DNA from: Saturnia japonica
Lineage: Eukaryota > Arthropoda > Insecta > Lepidoptera > Saturniidae
NCBI GenBank assembly: GCA_033032175.1
Contig: CM065325.1
Coordinates: 11,002,930-11,066,929 of the forward strand
Length of the DNA: 64,000 nt
Direction of reading: 5' to 3'
Each line of letters opens with the position of its first letter. The first letter of the stretch is position 1. The translations under genes were made by a program, and so were the position numbers. Below the pieces are notes generated by a model. The model searched no databases, was not told where the DNA came from, and saw nothing but the letters and a program-made list of their open reading frames with translations. Positions 35,111 through 46,599 of this stretch are shown in pieces.

Positions 35111-35939
35111 CGGTAGAAAATACCCTACCACTATGCAAGGTGGTCGTTCGCATAAATTTAATGGCTAATGGTGTTTATATACTCAGGAGCATATTTTTAT
35201 AAGATAAGCGTCAAAAATAGCAATTTAAAAATAAAAAGTCTAAAATAAGTATCAAAACCGCGCGGTCTTTATGACCTCGTTTGAACTGGTCGATTGAAAC
35301 ATTCCGCTAAAAACAAAGAAAACATCGGGATTCATAATTGATAGTATGTGAGATAAGCACGCTAACCGCCACTACCCCTGCAAAACAACCCCGTCTTTTA
35401 TCGTTAATTAAAAATATATTAAATTTGTTCTGGATTCCTGGACATAAACACATTTATTTACCCATGTAGGTCATGGCAATTTCATCTTGTTATAATAAGT
35501 AATCGTTATTGTTTTTTCTCTTTTCTAAGTTATAACTTATTTATTGGGTTTTTAGATTTATGGCAAATTTCCTTAACCATAGATGAAAATTTTTAAGTTG
35601 TTAATAATTCATAAGTAACCCACAATCCTATAGAAATACTCGCCTCTAGAATTTACTAGTTTTCGTAAAAGGCAAAATATCTCACATAAGACTTATTAAA
35701 GTGTTTATTAAGATATATTTATGAACATAAATCATGACACGGTAGTAATTATTAATAAAATCACTATATAGACTTAATTACATGAGTTTACGCGATTTTA
35801 TGTTCGTAAGTACTGAATTATAAGTAGAGGTAAGCTGTAAATTACGCTGGTTTTACTTTTTTTAATCTGTACTTAAATTGCTGTTTCATTACGTTAGGTA
35901 ATTTCTTAATATTTTATTTATACTAGTAAGGTGGAAAAA

Positions 35940-36175
35940 AGCGTACGGCCCGCGTGATGGTAAGCGGTTACCGTAGCCTATGCTATAGGTATCACTATCG
36001 CATTGTTGAGCTTGAACGCCCTTTGCCTAAGGAGCCCTGGAAACGCTACTCTAAGCCGGACCACAACACAAGGTACCTAATTGGCTGCAATTTTCTGAAC
36101 GGTAGAGGTATTTCACCAGAAGTACTGCTCCAGTAGAAAGAAATATCCTGATGCGTCCTACCTCTAAATTCCTCG
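35940..36175 (+). repeat. S2 dispersed repeat, long copy
   Basis: Contains GCGTACGGCCCGCGTGATGG, TAAGCGGTTACCGTAGCC, TATAGGTATCACTATCGC, GTAGAGGTATTTCACCAG and a 'CTACCTCTAAATTCC' end. The same order is seen, interrupted by a MITE, at 57,735-58,520. The 60-codon frame across it is not a gene. Confidence 0.6.
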
Positions 36176-36280
36176 TATAGTTTCTAACTTTATGTAAAAA
36201 TACTAATTGTGCCTAAAGTGTGCGTAAAGTTATATAGCCTAAACAGTGTCGAAGTGTTAATTGGCTCTGTATAAAAATTA

Positions 36281-36295
36281 GGGGGGGGGGGGGGG
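36281..36295 (+). repeat. Run of 15 G
   Basis: Fifteen consecutive G bases in AT-rich DNA. Length may be unreliable in the assembly. Confidence 0.95.
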
Positions 36296-36646
36296 AATCC
36301 TAAGATTAGCATACGAACACTTGAATCTCTTCAGCTTTATATGAAAAAATCTGGAGTATGTCTGTTTATGATCGTGTAATTTCTGAACGACTTGACGGAT
36401 TGAGCTAATATTCAAAATATTTTTTTTATAGTGACGATAGTTCATGGCTTTATGAGGATCCGATAGCCGCTATGACCGAGCCATTAACTACCAGAAAGGG
36501 CAAAACAACATCTGCCGGTTCAACTATTATTAGTATATAACTATAGATAATACGTGGTTCAAGATACTATGATGTTTTTTTTAAAGTATTAAATACGCTG
36601 CCTAGGATTTAAATATTATCTTATTCTATTAAGTGAGCAATTCTTG

Positions 36647-36669
36647 TATATATATATATATATATATAT
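36647..36669. repeat. (TA)n microsatellite
   Basis: An uninterrupted TA dinucleotide run of 23 bases. Confidence 0.95.
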
Positions 36670-37329
36670 TACATATTTATTTTGTCTGAAAACAAGGTAC
36701 CTATATCGTTTAATTCAAATACATATATTGAAACTTTACATTATTAAACCTTAAACTGACAATACTGCTGACCTTATTCACGCATTGAAGCATTCCTTTA
36801 AACGTGTCTTATAAAATAATACTAAATCTGTAAGGAATAAGGTTTAAATTAAAAATAATGTATTTCGTATTATTTGCATTTATTTCTGGGTGTATTTTTG
36901 TTGTACACGTAAATTATTTAATTATATACTTCAACAATAATATCTATAGATAACACTTATATGATATATTCTATTTATATATAAGTACTCAGATGTAGCG
37001 CTTGCGCACGATGGGATCAATAAATCTGAAGAACGAAAAGTCATAAGCATAGTATTGTGATATATGAACGGCCCAAGATCTGGCTTGGTTTATTAATTGA
37101 CTTGCTTTTAACTATTCTCTTTTAAATTTCTCAATTTAAAAAAAAACTAATAAAGCCATATTTATTTCAAAAGATGTTGTAAATAACAATTATTAAATTA
37201 ATGTTACTTGGTATTTCGAAGAAACTATTGTATTGTTTCATTTTATGGATGACTTTAATATGTACGTGCATAATAACAACAGTTGAAAATGTTACGGTTT
37301 TCGTGTTATCTTCTTGTATAATCAAACTA

Positions 37330-37560
37330 TCTTCTTCTTCTTACCCCTTATCCTACTTAAGTAGGGTCGGCACAACATGTTTTCTCCTTCCACTCTACTC
37401 TATCAAATATCAGCTCACACCTTTTACACGCATTCTTCACACAACCTATCCAACTTCATACTTCAAATTCTTCTAGTTATATGACTTTCATCCCTCGTCA
37501 TGACATGCTACCATGCTAGCCTATAACCCCCAAAATCTCTGTGACTGGTGCTACTTTAAG
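37330..37560 (-). repeat. Dispersed repeat, possible LINE-derived
   Basis: Contains 'TTACCCCTTATCCTACTTAA', GTAGGGTCGGCACAACATG and CTCCTTCCACTCTACTCTAT, a block I have seen in other Lepidoptera. The plus-strand frame at 37,201-37,476 overlaps it and has no domain. Confidence 0.4.
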
Positions 37561-37796
37561 ACTTTAAGACTCTAATAAACTCAATAATAATTCCTCAAAT
37601 AACCACCTACCTATAAAGATGTACTTATGACATTTTTAATATAACAACGTTTAAACAACTACAAGTATTACAAAGGAATTAAAGAATCCAAATGACAAAA
37701 TAAATCGTGAATACAACTCATTGTTTAAAAATAAATCGTTACTTTTTTTCTCTTAAAAATATACATGCTTATGAGAGGCTCGCATAAAAATCCCCG

Positions 37797-37880
37797 AAGT
37801 CCGGTGAAGCTGTCAAAGCCACTAATGGATCTAGGGCCCTTAAGACTAACAGTATAGTTAGTTGGAAAAAATGTATATCT
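37797..37880 (+). repeat. S5 repeat piece
   Basis: TCCGGTGAAGCTGTCAAAGC, then GGATCTAGGGCCCTTAAGAC and AACAGTATAGTTAG. Confidence 0.65.
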
Positions 37881-38477
37881 GTTTACTGTGTAATGTAAAT
37901 AGCGTGACGGTTTATTTAGAAATATTTTAATTTAAACTCAATAATGCGTTAAAATACACGACGTAAACTCGGTATTGGAAACGAGATGATCTCGCAACAC
38001 ACAACGGTTGTTGATCGTGCTCCGATGACATTCCGCGAGCCGTATTTGGCGGCATGGGTGTCGCCCTGCAACAAAGTTGCAATTAACCGGTCCAAAACAC
38101 GAGCGTAGAGCGATGTGGTTTTATAAACGGGAATAAAAACATTGTCGCGTCATTTCAGAGTTGGTCTAGTTTCCTTTTTATTCATATTATTGACGATAAA
38201 CTCAAGGTGATCCTTATTAAAAACGTGTGCATCGTGAAGAAGATATGGTGTAATATTATACATACTATGCGCTACTGTAAACAGAATACGTTAAAGTTAA
38301 TTCGGTTTGCTTCACAAGTCCCATGATTATTCGATAAACGTATTTAGCGGTGTACGTTTTTTTTGCAGTACCAACGAGGTGCTGGTTCTATAAGAAATGT
38401 AGGCGCCAGTACTTAGTCTGAAAGAATTGGATTGCGAAAACTTGGAGTTTGTACAATGCCGTGTGTTCCTCATAGTA

Positions 38478-39740
38478 TTAAGTCTTTTACCTATGAAATT
38501 GCCGTTTTGTATGGAAAAATTTAAACGAATTTTTTTCATGTATTTTTTATTTGTATTAATCGAAGTAATCACCCATGCAATCAATGCATCTTTGGCAGCG
38601 CAGTGGCAGTTTATTGATGCCCTTCTTAAAGAAATCAGCTGGACGGGAGGCAACAAATTCTTCAAAGGCATTTTGTACTGACTCTCGGGTATTGAATTTT
38701 TTCCCCGCCAAGGAGTTATCCAAATTCTGGAAAAAGTAGTAGTCTGTAGGCGCAAGGTCTGGTGAGTAGGGCGGATGACGGAGAACTTCCAACCCCAGTT
38801 CTTGCAACTTGGAGACATTCTGCTGTGCAGTATGAGGTCGCGCGTTGTCGTGCAGGAGCAGCGGAGACCAGCGATTGACCGATGCTGGTTGGAGATGTGC
38901 CAGCTTCTCCATCATTGTATTCAGTTCTGCACAGTACACATCTGCAGTAATGCTCACCCCGTTTGGTAAGAAGCCGTGATGAATCACACTGGCACTAGAC
39001 CACCAAACAGTGACCATCACTTTTCTAGGGGTAAGTTTTCGTTTAGGGCATTGTTTAGGTGCTGAACCAGGATCCAACCAACTTGCTGAGCGCTTGCGGT
39101 TATTAAACAGAATCAATTTTTCATCGCAGGTAATAATGCGGTTCAAAATTTCTTCATTTGTGTGTCTGTTGAACAGTGCAAGGCACGTCTCGATGCGTAC
39201 TTCGCGCTGGCGATCATTGAGTTCGTGGGGCACACATTTGTCAAGCTTTTTTACCTTGCCAATTTGACGCAAATGGACCAATATTGTTTTGACGCTAACG
39301 TCGAAAGCTGCTGCTAATTCAGCCGTAGATTGTATATCATCAGCTTACACAATCGCCTTTAATTCGTCATTGTCGACCAAAGTCTTCGGACGACCGCGAG
39401 GTTCATTTTTCAGGTCGAAATTCCAGAACGGAAGCGAGCAAACCAATAACAGGTGGTGCGTTGGTTTGTAGTATTAGCTCCGTAAACGTCGTTGATGTTG
39501 CGTGCCGCTTGTGCCGCGTTGCTGCCACGGCGGTACTCATATTCCATAATTACTCGAATTTTTAACGTATCCATGATGACAAAAAAAATTGAAATGTGAT
39601 TAAAATGTAACACTAATCAATAAACAAATGACTACTTTTGAAAAAATTAATTTGAAATTAGAATTCTTAGCCAAACAAAAATTATTTTGATTTGAAATGG
39701 CCAGTACTGCAGAACGGCAATTTCTTAGGTAAAAACCTAA
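38478..39740 (-). mobile_element. Cecropia-type mariner, copy 1, full-length
   Basis: A 1,263-bp element with both ends present. The left end reads TTAAGTCTTTTACCTATGAA and the reverse complement of the right end TTAGGTTTTTACCTAAGAA, both leading into ATTGCCGTT. TA flanks both sides (38,476-38,477 and 39,741-39,742), the target duplication of the Tc1/mariner group. It carries one transposase pseudogene on the minus strand. Confidence 0.85.
38556..39574 (-). pseudogene. Mariner transposase (cecropia subfamily), copy 1
   Basis: DDE/D transposase for cut-and-paste movement at TA. The ATG at 39,574 (or 39,547) opens a frame with 'EYRRGSNAAQAARNINDVYG', the first helix-turn-helix region. A missing A near 39,421 breaks it, and TAA at 39,345-39,347 replaces the GAA that copy 2 has. 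From about 39,281 the frame is open to the stop at 38,556: 'LRQIGKVKKLDKCVPHEL' (the mariner WVPHEL linker with W changed to C), 'TCDEK', 'LLLHDNARPHTAQ' and 'PYSPDLAPTDYYFF', so the three catalytic Asp remain. 'GKVKKLDKWVPHEL' and 'VTCDEKWIL' are hallmarks of the cecropia subfamily that includes human Hsmar1. Not functional. Confidence 0.85.
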
Positions 39741-40527
39741 TAAAATATAAACTATGTTCATTAATAGAAAGATAATGATGCTTAAAACTTTTAAGTGATT
39801 TTATTAAAAAATAATTTGTGAGAGATAATATATGTTGAATTCATAATAAATGGGCTTTAATTAGTATAGAGTCAATAAGTTTCAAGGCAGCGTTACTACA
39901 CAGCCTTCACCTTGCGGAGTCCTACTTTAAACATTACATAAAGAGTTTTAATAATTGAGGTGAAGTCCTGGTGAACATTTTTTTTTTGGAAATTGCCTCT
40001 TTAAGAATCCTGTTTTTTAATTTCTCTAGCACCAATAGCTTTCGAGTAAAAAAAGTAGTCCCTTTTTTAATATTTGATTGTTTATAGCTTTTGTAGTTGT
40101 TTATGTGCGGGTTTGAAATTTTCGCACACTTTTGATCTCATTACGAAACTATTGCACGTATTATATTCGCAGTAACAAGAGTTAACACGTTTATGATCTT
40201 GTTAAATAGACTATATAACCTAAAAAATAATAATAAGTCATAATAAAAAACACTTAGTCTATCGGATATTGTTGTAGCTATATTTGTATTGAAATAAATT
40301 CTTGAAATATTGAGTCATAATATTACAAAAAATATATACTTGTAATGTAATGTTGTAATGTACACAGCATACCGTGGTAAACAAATTTTAATGTTTCATC
40401 TTTTACGGTTAAATAAAAAAAAATTAAACTGTGTTAGGTAGTTACGTGCGCACTTAAAAAGTTATACTTTTTTGGCGTAACAAAATAAGTATAACCCAAA
40501 ACATTTTATTATGCGTGCCAACTATTT

Positions 40528-40600
40528 ATATGATGAAGTTAGCCATCAATAACAAAGTAAATTCATTTTGTTGAGTAAAAAAAAACTCGGGACGCTAATA
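40528..40600 (-). repeat. S9 single arm
   Basis: GATGAAGTTAGCCATCAATA is followed by a GTAAATTCATTTTGTTGAGT block, as in the S9 inverted repeat at 18.1 kb. Confidence 0.45.
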
Positions 40601-40914
40601 CTTGTAAACTGGGACGAAGAAAATTGGACACAAATGCTGAACGGCGTTATTAGCAACAGGTGCCGGTTCCAAACCAGAATACTGTTCACCTTTGACGACT
40701 GTATATTTAATAAATATCCATAACAAGAATTATATTCTTAAAACCTTAGATTAAATTAGTGATTCGTTTTCGTTGCGCTCCAACGGCGGACACTAATAAT
40801 TAATCTAATTTGAAAATATTGATTCTTGTCTCGCTCTATTTAATTATAGGTTGAAATTAACAGAGATAATAAAAATACAAAGAAAAACCTATTTTTATTC
40901 TTTATAGGCTTCCT

Positions 40915-40970
40915 GTTGTGGCCTCAATTTCACCTCATTTTATCTGAGGATGTGGCCCAAGGCGACACAT
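40915..40970 (-). repeat. S1 SINE tail scrap
   Basis: TTGTGGCCTCAATTTCACCT, then 'GATGTGGCCCAAGG': the reverse of the S1 end. Confidence 0.45.
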
Positions 40971-41040
40971 ACATACTTAGGTATACTTTAAAAGTATATC
41001 GTGTTCTATGTCCATTACTTAACGTACTTTGTATAAAGTA

Positions 41041-41330
41041 AATATAGAAACGCTTTGCGAATTCGTTCGACTCCGACGCGACAATGCGCGCAACGCCGCG
41101 TGTTTTTCTATTTTCTTTATACAAATTTGTACGTTACTTATTGAACAGAACTCAATATTGTAAGTACATTTCTCAACGCTTCACTTCAACTCTGCGCCAG
41201 TGGGAATTGAGCACACTATTAACGTGAAAACGCACGAATGTGCGCAAATCTACTAGAAGACGTGCGCATTCATTCAATAAATGTAAAATTTGACGCTTCA
41301 ACTCTGCACTAGTATGAATAGACCCTGACC
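41041..41330. repeat. Module shared with 1.4-1.6 kb
   Basis: GCGAATTCGTTCGACTCCGA and 'GCGCAACGCCGCGTGTTTTT', then GCTTCACTTCAACTCTGCGC and CAGTGGGAATTGAGC. The first pair matches 1,540-1,600 directly, the last pair matches 1,419-1,460 in reverse. Confidence 0.45.
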
Positions 41331-42320
41331 GTGGAACCATCGAACTGAGCATATCGCACATATTTGTACGTACCTACTCCACACGATCTTCCTTTTTCGT
41401 CCTCAAATCTTTGCTCAATATAATGCAAAAATAATTAATGTACAAGTATTGTTTCATATTCATATAAAAACTCCTTTCAATACTCGATGGGACTGGCAAA
41501 CGCAGCTGATAGCTGTCATACTTTATATACTCGTTGAATATTGGAGCTATAGATGTTATTATACTACATCTATGATTGGAGCTTAGATCGCGAGGTACGC
41601 AATAATATCGCTGTGCAAAAATCATATCCTAAATCGTCTGGTGGTAACCAATGATATTTATAAACTTTCGTTTTTACTTATAATATTATTGGTGGTAACC
41701 TGAATCGTGTCGGTGGATCATTGCAAGTGTTGAAGCAGTCCAAGGTACGTGAGTGCATTGTATTTGTTTCAGCTCTATCGAGTTTTTGAACATCGTTTTG
41801 ATCGTATCGTTTTTATAGAAATTACCCAGAGTAGCTGATAGCTACCGCTATTTCGGTTCGGTGCGGACGCTACAAGTATGATTATTAATAATGGCCATTA
41901 TAATTTATAAACAATTTAAGATTTTAGCAGGCGATGTAGAAACAAGATCGCTCTAAATGTTATGTTATAATTGAACGATACAAGTCAATCGATAGTCTTG
42001 TCATATTCAGACGACCTAAAGGTACAAAGTTAATTCATAACAGGACTTAAGATTTATTATCTAAAGGGATATAAACTAGTAACAACTAATAAAGATCTTG
42101 CGCAGTTCACACGTGTTTACGACCAATAACTATAATGTCCTTCCTTCTCAGTCACAGCTGTCAATCTTTTTTCTACAAACGCTTGTCAAAGGGCCACAGT
42201 GTATGTTATATTGCGTCGCGCTTAATCCCTAAGTTGTTAAATTTTCTACCTACTCTATGTTAATGTTCAATTTTTTATACAGCATGTAAGTTTTTTTATT
42301 TGTTAAACCTTTTTTATCGT
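41331..42320. other. AT-rich non-coding DNA
   Basis: Nothing recognised. AAGGTACGTGAGTG near 41,740 resembles a splice donor but no exon can be supported. Confidence 0.3.
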
Positions 42321-42324
42321 CATT

Positions 42325-42470
42325 GGTTTAGCGTTGTGGTCACAATTTCACCTGATTTAAGTGACGATGTGACCTAAGATGGTAGCACGCTAAGCCTAGT
42401 GGAAAACTGGCACTCAAGTGTAGCTGCCGGAATACACCTATTGGTGTTTGGCAAATGGATTTTTAGATTT
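42325..42470 (-). repeat. S1 SINE tail
   Basis: Reverse of the S1 3' half: 'GTGGTCACAATTTCACCTGA', 'GATGTGACCTAAGATGGTAG', 'CTAAGCCTAGTGGAAAACTG', 'AATACACCTATTGGTG'. Confidence 0.6.
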
Positions 42471-42769
42471 TACTAGTTCTTCTTTTTACAAACTTATCTA
42501 TGGTTTTCTTCTCACGCTAAAGAAAAATGCGGGGTTATAAAACAACTTTTTATCGTATTTTATTTTTATCCGGCTTACAAAATACTTTAGTTGCCACGCT
42601 GAAACTGGACAAATATATCTTTGTTCTTAGCAAAAGTCTAGACGGTGACTTTCTGATTAAACAAACACTTAGAAGTTAGGTCACAGAGCCATTACTTTAT
42701 ACGGAAAAAAATCGTGAAGATATCTGAACTGACCGTAATTAGTAAGCTAAACATACAATCGTACGTTAA

Positions 42770-43150
42770 AAAAAGTGCATATTTATGTACGCACTTAAGA
42801 AGTTGTACTTATGAAGATAGCCATCAGTAATAATAAAGTAAGCTCATTTCACTGACTAAATTTTGATGTGAAACATCTAATACGGCGGGTCAGATCAGTT
42901 CTTGGACCAAATGTTTGTGGATGTTGGCGTGGCGAGGCTTTGGTCCAACGTTTTCGGTGTGGAGCAGAGTTCGTTTTTTTTAATAGACAGACTGGATCAT
43001 TTCAATGTTTCATTTTAAAACATGGATATATTAAAAGTGGTTGGTAGAAATCGCGACCTCCATACACATAGTAATAAAAAAAACTTCACTGGTGGTTTTC
43101 TTTTGGTTTGTCGTGTTTCGGGATCACACGGTGTAGTTATTTGTTAGGTA
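42770..43150. repeat. S9 arm and reverse S7 piece
   Basis: An S9-like arm (GATAGCCATCAGTAATAATA) at about 42,815-42,860, and a reversed S7 piece (TGGTTTGTCGTGTTTCGGGA) at about 43,100-43,130. No gene. Confidence 0.4.
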
Positions 43151-43282
43151 CAGGTACGGCCAGTCAACCAATCACCTCTTTGCCTATTGTATATTCAAAG
43201 ACAAATCGTACTTAAGGAGTAAACTCCAGCCGTGCCACGGAGCTGAGAGCTGACACACACACAAAGTTTTTTTTTTTAATAT

Positions 43283-43955
43283 TATGAAGCTGTATAAGTC
43301 ATCTGAGGCTCCAGAGCCCTTATTGCTAACAGCTATACAGTTATAAAAAAAACGCGCCAGAAGAAGTTTAACTTCTTAAATATTTTATAAGAGATATATT
43401 TTTTTGTGCATAAATGAAGTATACACTACACACTGTATATGACAAACGAGCGTCAAACGGAACGCGGTTTTCAATGGATACGCTTGTTATTTCTATATTA
43501 AAATAAGCTATAAAAATGACGTACAATGTTTTCCTTCAATGGACTATTAGTTAGTCGCCAGCCGGTACACGGGTTGACACTCGACTTGTGTTTTATGTGT
43601 GTCTAATCTTTCAAATGGTTAACATGAGCTCGTTTCTTTATCTAACGGAGACTTTTGTTGGTAACCGGTTGAGTCCATTCTATTGTGAACTATTATAGGT
43701 ATAAATGTTGAGACTTTGATAACATTAAAATTGCATCCTAAAGGTTAAATATAAATTAGATTACAAAAATAATGTGTCTCGCTTTATGTCCTTGAAAAAT
43801 ACACACGTGATAGAAGTGACAATTTGTAAAAAGGAAAATGCGGGTAGCCTATACTGTTATTAGATATACAATGGCTGAGTGCCATAAGCGCTCACCCAAG
43901 CCACGGTGAAGCTGTCAATGCCGTTCTAGTTAATATAGTTAGTTATAAAAAAATC
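43283..43955 (+). repeat. Two S5 repeat pieces
   Basis: The first piece, 43,283-43,352, has GAAGCTGTATAAGTCATCTG and CCAGAGCCCTTATTGCTAAC. The second, 43,865-43,955, has TGGCTGAGTGCCATAAGCGC then ACGGTGAAGCTGTCAATGCC. Between them there is only AT-rich sequence. Confidence 0.5.
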
Positions 43956-44167
43956 AATATATAGCTCTCTTTCTCCAGATATTGTTTTTATAATCCATGT
44001 TTAGGTGTCATTTATATAAAGACCGAAGACATGCCCTCAGTTTTTTCTTCTTTTTCTTCCAGTTTTTTCAATCTTCAAAGTGAGTTGATACAAGACAGTG
44101 GCGCCCGCCCTTGTTAAGACTATCTTTAACGGAGTTTTTGTGGCAACTCAAAATGCATGTTTCCAGT

Positions 44168-44626
44168 TTATATTTACAATCCACTTTACGTATGCACATA
44201 AACTATAACACGCAAAATGCCACTAATATTACAAAATATAGGGTCATAAAACATAAGTTATTAAATAAAAACCATAACATGTTATTTCAAGATCCCGCCA
44301 AAAACACCCGAGCATAAACAAGTACATGCCACGCATCGACAATTTTTTTTATTTTGCTTTATTGTGTTTTTTTTTCTGTGGAATATTTAATGTCATACCC
44401 CTAATTAACTGACGAACCAGTAGGCATTTAAAAAGCATTTTGTTAAATCATACATAAAGTCTGATGTGTGGAGTTTTTGGCGGGATCTTGAAGTGACATG
44501 TTGTGGTTTTTATTTTTTATTCATTTACTTAGGTTTTTGACCCTATATTATGTAATTATGGTGGCGTTTTGCGTGATATAGTTTGGTTTTTGTACATAAG
44601 TGAAGTGGATTATAAATAAATATAAG
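44168..44626. repeat. Large inverted repeat of S3-related sequence
   Basis: Arms at 44,168-44,310 and 44,465-44,626 are reverse complements, including the GATCCCGCCAAAAAC / GTTTTTGGCGGGATC block at the inner edges and the AATCCACTT / AAGTGGATT blocks at the outer edges. The 154-bp spacer is AT-rich. A single diverged arm is at 61,258-61,660. The 68-codon frame at 44,111 is not a gene. Confidence 0.75.
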
Positions 44627-44639
44627 CTGAAAGCATTCA

Positions 44640-44815
44640 TTCTTAGGTCCCACAAAATCTACCTAGAAAGTTCTAATAAGAGAGCCTCCATCTTGTTAGG
44701 AGACTGAATCGTCATAACACATGACACTTTAATTCACTCGATAATGGCAGTAATGGACTTCATTAAAGAGGATCGGTTGCCAAGTTAGGAAGAAGAAGAA
44801 GAAGTCTGATGTATT
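44640..44815 (+). repeat. S3 retroposon end with (AAG)n tail
   Basis: TCTAATAAGAGAGCCTCCAT, then CTCGATAATGGCAGTAATGG and TTGCCAAGTTAGGAAGAAGA with an AAG repeat, parallel to the end of 30,460-30,812. Confidence 0.55.
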
Positions 44816-45640
44816 AAGGTAGAAGTGAGCTATTCGTTTATACTTGTTTATATGTAATAATAAATTACTTCAAATATTAATTTTTTTTTTTTTTTTTTTA
44901 ATTGAGATACCAAATATTAATTTTCATAACTCTCATCTACATAGAAAACTATTATCACCTATTTCAGAGCCTGAAGAGTCTTTTACAGAAAAAAATCATT
45001 TCAAGTAGGTATAATATTAATTAAAGACAGTTTAAAAGTCCTAATTTCAAAGATTTACCATATCAATAAGACGGTTTCACAAAAATTTCACCATCTTAGG
45101 GCTTGAATTTCAAAAAATGTCTTTAACTGCAATTGTGATTATGAATATCCTCTTATCCTTATTTATACAGATTAAAATTGTATAATATTTGAAATCCTTT
45201 AGGTGATATCCGAAAGGAGTTCGATGAAATCCCACCGATTTCATTAATTAATTTTAAGTTATCAAAATTAATTTCAGAAACCGTTATTGTTATTAATTCC
45301 GAGAATTATAACATAAAAAAGAAGTGCGTATACACATACAATTAGAGATGCCCATAATATTTTAGTAACAAGATTTCAAACAATTTGCTTACTTAACGAG
45401 TTAATTTACAAATGGACCTCGCTTATAAAAAGACAAGGCTTTTTTGTTAAAATTTTGAAAGAGTCGTTTAATGAAGTAAGCAGTTTTCTAATATTTCTTA
45501 TAATATGTTGTTCTAATGTCATAAAATAAATTACAATGAATACTATATCTATAAATATATACTATATTACTATATACTTGAATTGAAACTGATAATTTTT
45601 GCATTTTCAACGCTAATTCTCAATTATTAATATAAGGTGG
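44816..45640. other. AT-rich non-coding DNA
   Basis: A poly-T run near 44,880-44,899; nothing else recognised. Confidence 0.35.
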
Positions 45641-45644
45641 TAAG

Positions 45645-45830
45645 AATAAGGCTTAGCACGCACTTGTGATTGCGTGGTCACTAGCCGCAAAAATGTTGTG
45701 ATAGATTTGAATGCAAGCGTACGCACTTATGGTTCTCAACCGCAACTTTTTTTGTATGAACCTTTACGAGTAGAATAGCGCAACCGCAACTTAAGTGCTA
45801 GCTGGGCTTTGTTATGTATAACTTAATACG
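45645..45830. mobile_element. Possible small MITE
   Basis: GGCTTAGCACGCACTTGTGA near the left edge and the reverse complement of the right edge (GCCCAGCTAGCACTTAAGTT) are imperfect inverted repeats, each followed by a TTGCG motif. About 185 bp, no coding capacity, no clear target duplication. Confidence 0.3.
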
Positions 45831-46142
45831 AATCGTATGCCGTCAGCTCCACGGAATCTACCTCATCTCCTGTTTTATCATCCGTTCATTAACAAACAGT
45901 ATTTGAACCTTAGGTTTTCTTGTCTATAATTCGTATTGTAATATTGCCATCAACGCCTTTTGATTTGGGAATTTTTTGAACGTTCGATAATACACATTCT
46001 ACAGTGCAAAGGATATTATAATCAATTTGTAAGTACCTAAAGTAGGTAGCTTAAACCAATAATTAAATATGTTTTAGGCTTATTAGTACATGTCCAACAC
46101 GATGGTTAATAAGCCTAAGAACCTATCAGACAATCTTGTTAC

Positions 46143-46205
46143 CAAGATCGGTGAAGTCCGATAAAGCCTCTAATGGCTCCAGGGCCCTTATGGCTAAAAT
46201 TAAGT
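46143..46205 (+). repeat. S5 repeat piece
   Basis: ATCGGTGAAGTCCGATAAAG, then ATGGCTCCAGGGCCCTTATG. Confidence 0.55.
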
Positions 46206-46486
46206 AGAGTTTGCCCACCTAAAGCAATTTGTCCTTTCATAAATTTTGAGAGATTTCAAATACGATCAAACTTTTCGTTTTGTGTATGTACTCTATATAC
46301 TAGGTAGATACTAATATCAAATACAGGAACCACGTTTGAAGTTGTTTATTTAATATATAGGTATTTATTGTTTTGACAGCACTGATGTTAATGAGAAATT
46401 GGTTAATTAAAATGTTAATCTTATTATAATAGGTGAGCAAAGAATTGGTTCCTCGGAAACGGCTCCAAGGATTTGGGTGAAACTTT

Positions 46487-46595
46487 GTTTTTTTTTTTTT
46501 TACCTGACTACACTGTTATCCTTAGAGGCCCTATCCAAAAAACAGAGCCGCTGCGGCTTTTACAGCTTCACCGGACTTGGTGTGAAACTTTGTAT
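46487..46595 (-). repeat. S5 repeat piece
   Basis: A poly-T run, then CCTGACTACACTGTTATCC, GCCGCTGCGGCTTTTACAGC and TTCACCGGACTTGG: the reverse of S5 with its A-rich tail at the left. Confidence 0.6.
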
Positions 46596-46599
46596 TTAA

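Noticed and set aside
38327..38818. 163-codon minus-strand frame and smaller frames over the mariner copies
   Set aside because: They are out-of-frame shadows of the mariner transposase and of its flanking inverted repeat.
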